DNA of 64,000 bases from Setoptus koraiensis (lineage: Eukaryota; Arthropoda). Under the pieces are notes generated by a model. That model searched no databases. It saw only the letters and a program-made list of their open reading frames with translations, and was not told where the DNA came from. Below, one piece after another: positions 57,070 through 64,000 of the stretch. The stretch is taken from positions 15,748,001 to 15,812,000 of the forward strand of contig CM106585.1 of NCBI GenBank assembly GCA_048013815.1. Reading direction: 5' to 3'. Both the position numbers and the translations under genes were made by a program. Numbering within the stretch: the stretch's first letter is position 1; the number at the start of each line of letters is the position of its first letter.

Positions 57070-57129
57070 GTTACATAATGCGCGCTACATAATTACGTAA
57101 CGTTGCATTATGTAACGCGTTACGTAATG
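57070..57129. promoter_or_regulatory. Dense cluster of TTACGTAA-like palindromes
   Basis: Within 60 bp: GTTACATAATG (57070), TTACGTAA (57093-57100), GCATTATGTAACG (57105) and TTACGTAA (57120-57127). This is consistent with a homotypic bZIP-site cluster. Function is inferred. Confidence 0.5.
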
Positions 57130-57467
57130 GGCGCGATATTAAAACAAGGCCGCTGCTCTTCGTTCAGTTAACGCTGCTCATGGGGCGCCTAGCGGCAAAA
57201 CAACAAAAAACAAGCCGGAGCTGATTTTGCGAGGGGCGATCTTGTCAGCTGTTGGCAAGTTCACAAGTCAAGTTTAATACAAGCTGGCTAACTGTGCCCC
57301 AAATGATATCGTTTATCTGGGCCCCAGCGTCGATGATGAAACCGTTTGAGTTGAGAGCAAAGTTGATACAGGCTGCGCGCACATACAAACTTCACGGCAA
57401 CTTGAAACAATGTGCACTGTCGCAATCTAATCACGTCATCGCCCTTTGCCGCCAGTGGGCCGATTGC

Positions 57468-57538
57468 GTCATCGTGGTCATCGTGGTCATCGTCGTCATC
57501 GTGGTCATCGTCATCATCGTGGTCATTGTCGTCACGAT
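57468..57538. repeat. 9-bp-type repeat (TGGTCATCG)
   Basis: Imperfect TCATCGTGG/TCATCGTCG copies. The antisense frame reads as an Asp/His-rich chance peptide. Confidence 0.82.
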
Positions 57539-59552
57539 AATGACGCAACAAAATGATCGCCGAGATTGCGTTTCGTCGTGGCCTGGCTCGCGGTCGCCTA
57601 AGCGGTGGCCCGTTTTGTTTCGCTGGGCGTCAGTGAGGGGGCGCGGAGCAGTTTTGCAAGTTGCAACATTGTCACTCTGGCAACAACAGCAACAGCCAAG
57701 AGACAGCGAGGGGCCGCAATCACAGCCAGTCTCGGCCAGCAGCGTGCCGTTATTAAAAGTCATCTTTCACCTGACAGAGCGACCCTCCATTGAGTCGTCA
57801 GCGGGCCGCATGACACGAGGCCGCTCATTTATCTCCTCAGCGGCCTGAGCGACCTCTGCCGTCTCAGCCGCCTCAGCCGCCTTAGCCGGCTCAGCGGGCC
57901 TCGTCTGGCCAGCTGACCAGCCTGCGCTGAAGCGGCCGTCGAAGGTGCACGCTGTTGCGCAATTGTGTGCCGATTGGGGCCTTCATTTGGCGAGATTTAT
58001 TTATTTATGTCGCTCAGTTGGTGTCAGCTCGCTCGCCGTGGGCTCGCTTGGCGCCGAAATGAGCACGACGAATTGAGCGAATCGCGCGTTATTCACGCCC
58101 GCTGCTGGCTCGTGCAGCAGCGCAAATTTATGCGCAAAAGCAAGCGACCCGGCCCGACAAGCGGCACCACAAGACGGCCCGGCGGTTAGGTGAGACATAA
58201 CGGTCATTGTCGGCGCCGCCATTGTTCGCCGGCCCGACAGACAAACGAGCACAAGCCTAACCGTTATGTTATAACGGGATCATCATTATTATGCAAGAGG
58301 TGCGCTTGGCGCGAATATGTTTGCGCGAGGCGCAGCTCGGTTTATATACACTGGGTACGTTTGCACTTGGCTCACAGACTTGCACGTGAACACATACAAG
58401 AATATACAAGCGACTACACAAGTGGGCCACATAGCAAGGTATTGCGCGGGCCGTCAGTTTGGGGGCCAGAAGTGACTGGCTGCATGGTGGCGCTGCGCCA
58501 ATCCGAACGCAAGAGTAATGTGCGTTTTATGTGCCCCAATGCGTTGTTTGCGCGTGCCGGATAACGGATAAATAACGGTTAGGTTGGTGCACGCAGCTCG
58601 ACGACGGCCGCCCGCCGCCCGCCGCTCGAGCCTCGAGTCGGCCCGTCGGCCCGTTGACTTGTTAGCAGTCGCTGTTTGCTCGCTGTATTTCGCATGTGAC
58701 GCAACACAATCTATTCATCTTTCGCCTGCATCGGGCCCCGCGTGTCCCCGCGTTGCGCGTCTCGCCGCGTGCAACGCGAGCCAAAAAATTTGGCACAGCC
58801 AGAGAATGAGCGCGTAATGAGGCCGTTGGGCGCCGTGCAGCGCCCGGTCGCCCTATCGCCCGTTTAGGCTCAGCGAGCTCGCGCGGCTCGGTCCGCCGGC
58901 GGCCCGATCGAGCGGCGGCGGCCGCGAGCACAAGTCAGCGGGCGAGTCACATTCTGCATGCGTTATCGAGTTATTACTGAGTTGCCGCATGTATATACAG
59001 ACAGATATATACAGATACACAGAGAGTATTTATATATTTTTGCGGGCCCAACACAGTCGGCCGGCAATTGGGCAACGGGCAACGGGCGATGGCGGACGCA
59101 GATTATGAGCGGCACGAGCCCGCTGATAATCGGATCTGATGCGATCATGGGCCCCGATAAGCCAGAGTAAACAAGGCGCACAGTGCGCGCGATATTGTGC
59201 GTCCAATGAAAAATGATGAGCGCGCCACAAGTAAGACGCTCGCTGGCTCGCTTATCCGACTTACGTCATGTTGACTGTTGCCGTTGCTTGCCGGTGCCGG
59301 CCAGCCCACTGTGCAGTGTTAACAGTTTGGCCCGGTCGCTCGGCTTGCGTCGGGCCCGCGTCGCTTGGCTCGTCGGCGCCTCTCTCCGGCGGCCTCGTTG
59401 CCAGCCGGAGAGAGGGGCCGATTATTGCGCGTGCCGAGCAGCGAGCTGCTTGTTTCTCTGGCAACTTGCCGCGACTGTGCGCGATTTTGCGCGACTTGCG
59501 CGACTTGCCGCCACTTGCCGTCGCTTGCGGCCACTTGCACAGCTCGGCAGTG

Positions 59553-59581
59553 AACTTTTCGGGGCCGGGCCCCGAAAAGTT
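59553..59581. repeat. 14-bp perfect inverted repeat, 1-nt spacer
   Basis: Arms 59553-59566 (AACTTTTCGGGGCC) and 59568-59581. Confidence 0.94.
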
Positions 59582-59750
59582 TTCGGCAGAAACAACGAGC
59601 GCGACAGCCTATCGCCGATAGGAGAAAACGGGAGGCAACGAAGGCGAGGAGCAAAGTCAAATCTCGTCCTCTGACTCAAGCGGCGAGATTTGACGGGCCG
59701 GTTTCGGCTCGACCGGCCGCTCGCGCGATCGAGCCGAGACCGGGCGAAAT

Positions 59751-59822
59751 GGGAGAAACGGGAGAGAAGGGAGAAATGGGAGAAAAGGGAGAAAAGGGAG
59801 AATCGGGAGAGGAGGGAGAAGT
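59751..59822. repeat. 9-bp tandem array (GGGAGAAAN)
   Basis: Eight units of 9 bp. The plus frame reads G-E-x triplets, which mimics collagen but is only the repeat. Confidence 0.93.
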
Positions 59823-60689
59823 GAGCGGAATGAGTCGCCACGGCCGCAGATTTGCCGGTGGCGGGCGGTTGTTGCGAGCTGTTGTTGTTGTCGCGGCCCC
59901 GACAATCAAAGTTTGGCCGTCTGATTGCGCAGTCGGCCCCGTCTGATTGCACGAGCGCGGACACGAGCGCGAGCGGATAGTGGCAAACGGATAATTTGTT
60001 TTATCCTTTGTTTGTTTCCATTTGCGGGCCATTTTGTTCTTTCATCGCTCCACTGTTACCGCTGTGTGATCTGCTCGCGGGCGACTCGGCCAATCTCTTC
60101 GCGGGCCCGGAGACGGGCCCACACAATTGGCGTGCCCATGAATAAGGAAGCGGCTTATCGCGAGCGGGCTCGCTGTGTGCGGCGGCCCGGCGAGCGGCCG
60201 ACAAATCTGAGTGCGAGCCAAATCTGGTGGCCACACGCACTGGCTAATACTCTGACAATGGCAGCCAGCGATCATTAGGACCTACTTATCGCTTTGCACA
60301 CAGCCAACCTGTATATAACGTGTATGGATATTCGAGGGTATAGCTGGGCAAACGTGGGTATGTATGGGTGTAGATGGACAGATATAGATGGGGGGCGGAT
60401 AATCACGGCGATTGGATTGCAAACATGAACTATGGCCGCCGGGCCCAACAATGAAAAGCAAATCCACTCTGGCGTTGCCGTCTCATACATTTAGCTGTTA
60501 CATATCCGATCAATTGGATTTGGCTGGCGCTGTCGCATGCGCCCCAGTCAGTTCATCTAATAACGGGCTGCAAACTTGAATTTTGTTTCTGTGTGTATGT
60601 TTATCGCCAGGGTATGATCGCCGTGGCCGCTCGATCAGGTTACCCAGTGGCGCACTAATGGACCGTTGAGCGCGCTCATTCAAACATAT

Positions 60690-60746
60690 CCGCTGGCCGC
60701 TCGCTTATCCGCCGGCCGCTCGCTTATCCGCTGGCCGCTCGCTGGG
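60690..60746. repeat. 19-bp tandem repeat (CCGCTGGCCGCTCGCTTAT)
   Basis: Nearly three copies. Confidence 0.85.
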
Positions 60747-60757
60747 CACGAGCGGCC

Positions 60758-60780
60758 TTCACGGCTTCCGAAGCCGTGAA
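60758..60780. repeat. 11-bp perfect inverted repeat, 1-nt spacer
   Basis: Arms 60758-60768 (TTCACGGCTTC) and 60770-60780. Confidence 0.92.
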
Positions 60781-63700
60781 AGCGCCATCGGCGGGCCGCC
60801 CACTTGGGCGCATCGGGCACACAGATTAGACAGCGGATAAGCCGATGCGTGTGATCATGATGAATTAGTATTGTTGTTGGCAGCGCACCAACAAAACAGC
60901 CAATCAATATTATATATTTTGTCTGGCCAACTTTTGCGTGCCTATGCCGCGCCGATTGTTGCGCCAATCGGCCAACAATCGGCGGGCCGGCTCGCACTTT
61001 TCAATTGGCCATTGCCAATTCAACTAACAACGGGCTCGTTGGCCGAATCGGGCCGCTTGTCGGGCAAACTGGCTGTCGAAACAACACACACAACTTGATG
61101 AATGAGACGACATGAATGAGCTCTCGCGATGTTGGCAAACAAACGTTTGCCAACACCGCCAACGAACACAATTGAAAAGTGACTGGTCGACCGTTTCAGT
61201 AAACGGTTTCACCGTCAAACTCAAAAGGAGGCCCATTGACGGGGGCGTGCCCGCACCAGTGAGACGGGCCCGGGCGGGCGACCCGGGCAACTGCGGCACA
61301 GTGGCCACTATTAATTTCCATCTCGTTTGTGTAATGAGAGTTTCGCTCGCCTTATGAGATGAGGCTGACAGGGAGACGGGCGTTTCTCGGCATTTCAATG
61401 GGGCGAGCAGCACAATTGAAACTGTTGTTAGTGGCGCGAACAGCAACAACGAGCAACAACAACAAAGCGAAACAACAAAGTGAAACAATGCAGCCAGTTG
61501 GGCGAGCAACTCGCCGCCGGCTCGAAGGGGTTCGCGGTGACTCACAGCCCGCGAGCGCCGCGACTTGGCCAACGGGCCGGCCGAGCGGCGCTCCTGCTCG
61601 GCGCTCGAATCGCGCCCGATATTGCGTTCGAACTTGCGAACTCGAAGGCCGCCCGAGCCAACAACGACAACAGTCGACGATGCACAAAAGATTCCTTCTC
61701 GGCACCGCTGCGGCTCAACGAGCCACCAGCTCGCCAGTTTGGCCGCCAGTTTGGTGGCCGGTGAGCCGACCGAGTCGGGCCACTCTGGCCAGTGGTCACT
61801 GGCCGCACTGGCCCGACGCTGACCAGGCCGAGACGCTGGCGCTGGCGCCCGCTTCAGTGCCGGCCAGCGCTCTCGCGGCCACGTCAGACACGGCCTTTCA
61901 GACGTTACGTAACGGCACTCGAACAGTCAATTAGTGTTGGCGCTCACTGCGCGCTTCCTGAAGTCGGGCCGCCGCTATCCATCATGGCGCCACTGTTACG
62001 TGTTACTTTACAACTTTATAACGGAACGTCGTCATTTATTTGGACAAATCGAGCGACATCGGAGCTGGCCACTTCCGCCGGGCCCGCCGACTCTGAAATC
62101 AATTGTTCGTACACGTTGGTGCCGTCGCTGCTATGGGACATTGATCGCCGGTGGCAGCCAATTGAGGCCGCAGCCTTCAGTGGTCATGCGTACCTTTTAT
62201 TGTTATTAGTGCTCTAAATCACTGCTCTCAAATCTCAATTTTCGGCCGCCGGCTCAAGTGACCGCTGGCCCCACCTGACTACGGTGCGCGCCGTAACGCG
62301 TTTCGTTGCGCGCCGTAACGGTCACAAATTGAGTGCGTCTGGGGGCGGACGGATAAGCAAACTGGGGCGACATTTTTCGACAGTCGCTCGCAATTGGAGG
62401 TGTTGGCGGCGCTGGCCGGCTCAATCACGCCCAATGTGCACAAATTGCACATTTGGGCCAATTGCAGCTCGCAACTCGCGGCCAATCTCAACAAGCGGCT
62501 CAAACTGGCAACGATGTCGCTCGCCGGGCCCCACTGACAGCACCAGCCGGGTAGCTCGTACACAGGTAACATCGGCGGCAGTGATAGGGCGATCACGTTC
62601 GACCGGGCTACGGCCGCGGCCAGCAACCATTAGCGGTGCAGTTTGCAGCCGGGCAGCGTTTGTTTGGCTTGCGCTCGCTTTGCGCTCGCTGGACACGCGC
62701 CCGTTGGCAGCCGCTGGCGCCCGTTGGCAGCCGCTGGCGCTCGCCAGCGCGACGGATAAAACAAGGGGCGCCGAGGGGCCGCGTGAGCGAGCGTGTGCGG
62801 GGCGGGGGCGGACGGCGTGATGGTGGCGCCCGTCGCGTTCAATCGGATCGACGGCCGGATCGGGTCTGGCGCGGTCGTTTTGCGAGGCCGTCGCTTTGGT
62901 TGCTTCGGTCGCTTTGGTCGCTCGGGCCGCCACGCCGTGACATCAAGCACCAACTTGGCGTGAGCTGACAGACACACTGACCCGGCTGTGCTGGGCAACG
63001 TATGGCCGGGCCAGTAATTATTTGTCCGGCCCGGTGCATTAGGGCGCAGTCAACATACATGCAGCACACACATCGCATATTATGTTATATAATGTTATGT
63101 AACATGCATCGCATGTTATGTATACCGTGTGTGCTGAGCGACATGCTGTGCGATGCGCGATATGCTGTGTATGTGCGATGTGCGATATGGGTGCTGGGGC
63201 CCCGCGCAAGCGTGCCGCCGGCCGCAAGCACTCGTGTCGAGTCGCCATGTTAAATGTTAGTTTTAACATGACAGTCGTAATGATTTCCATTTCAATCCTC
63301 GCCGATGATGATGACGACGACTAATATCGCGCAGCGCCAATTCAGACAATTCATGCCGATGATTATCTCGCTCATTTGCTCTACTTGTTCACAGCGAACA
63401 GCGACGACGGCAACAACAACAACAGCAACGAACAAACATTACGTGTGCCGGCGCCGGATCATGCTCACTTTGACCGACTGACTAACTGGGGCCGCTGGCG
63501 CTCGCCATGACACACACACTCGCTATGATAGTATGAGACTTAGAGGCACACACACGCCAATTGGCGCAGAGCGGCGCGCCGATCGGCCCGTAATGATCAT
63601 TACATGACAAACAACAATTATCCCGTCGCTTGGCCCGCTGTCGCGACTCGGCCCACTCTCACGATTCGCGGCCCGGCTAGACGGCGCGCGGTGTCGCATT

Positions 63701-64000
63701 TGGGGGCGCGCGTGATCGCGCGCGCGCGCCACAACAAACGGATATAATCTCGTTGGGGCACGCTCGTGGGGCACGCTCGTGGGGCACCGTTGTCAGCAGC
63801 GACAGACGACCGGCTGACAACGCTGCTGCCAGTGATCCCGGCACGCTGCTTATACGTAACGTATACACATGTACGTGTGTAATGCACGGCGAGCCAGTGT
63901 GAAAATAAACAACAAATGCGCGCCTATCACGGGCCAGGTGACGGGCTTGCTGGTGTGTTGTGTGTGTGTGTTTGTGCGGTCGGAGCGGGGCCCCACTGCC

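Larger units (their letters stand above)
33632..64000. other. 30-kb GC-rich non-coding region 5' of the robo exons
   Basis: No frame here encodes a domain I recognise. Long frames are frequent only because high GC makes stop codons rare. The robo exons that must lie upstream (Ig1, signal peptide) are not found, so at least part, possibly all, is robo intron extending beyond the window. Landmarks are listed separately: short tandem arrays, trinucleotide tracts, a CA microsatellite, perfect hairpins and TTACGTAA-type palindrome clusters. Base composition contrasts with the AT-rich genes to the left. Confidence 0.6.

Noticed and set aside
57288..57551. Asp/His-rich minus frame (metal-binding-like)
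   Set aside because: Generated by the TGGTCATCG simple repeat.
59749..59946. Collagen-like G-E-x frame
   Set aside because: Entirely produced by a 9-bp GGGAGAAAN tandem array with no flanking coding sequence.

Overview
This window is eukaryotic nuclear DNA, almost certainly from an animal. It carries seven recognisable metazoan genes: COG1, RABL6, an MTHFR-family enzyme, MED30, PSMD11/Rpn6, eIF4G and Roundabout. Six of the seven are single uninterrupted reading frames with AATAAA poly(A) signals close to their stops. Only the Roundabout-type receptor has introns, with clean GT-AG junctions. Intron-poor genes, short intergenic distances and shortened versions of COG1 and eIF4G suggest a compact invertebrate genome. 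An acariform mite-like arthropod is my guess, but the sequence does not prove it.

Layout. 1-10130 is a low-complexity tract almost devoid of C. It drifts from G/T to T-rich to T/A and looks like a sequencing or assembly artefact. 10131-10630 is exactly 500 Ns, a scaffold gap. 10631-11519 contains no G, and composition then recovers to normal by about 12.2 kb. 12.2-14.0 kb is AT-rich and shows no gene. 14.0-25.8 kb is the gene-dense part: COG1 (minus) is head-to-head with RABL6 (plus), followed by the MTHFR-like gene (plus) and MED30 (plus). MED30 converges on PSMD11 (minus), which is head-to-head across 2.1 kb with eIF4G (plus). eIF4G converges on robo (minus), whose last four exons lie at 25996-33631.

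33.6-64 kb is about 30 kb of GC-rich, repeat-rich DNA in which I recognise no coding exon. It probably includes a giant 5' intron of robo, because the Ig1 and signal-peptide exons are missing. It holds many short tandem arrays, several of them with a 10-bp unit, trinucleotide runs, perfect hairpins, clusters of TTACGTAA-like palindromes and unusually frequent GGGGCCC(C) motifs.

The identified genes are housekeeping functions (Golgi tethering, a small GTPase, folate metabolism, Mediator, proteasome lid, translation initiation) beside one axon-guidance receptor. No prokaryotic-type operon, CRISPR array, intact transposon, rRNA or tRNA was recognised.
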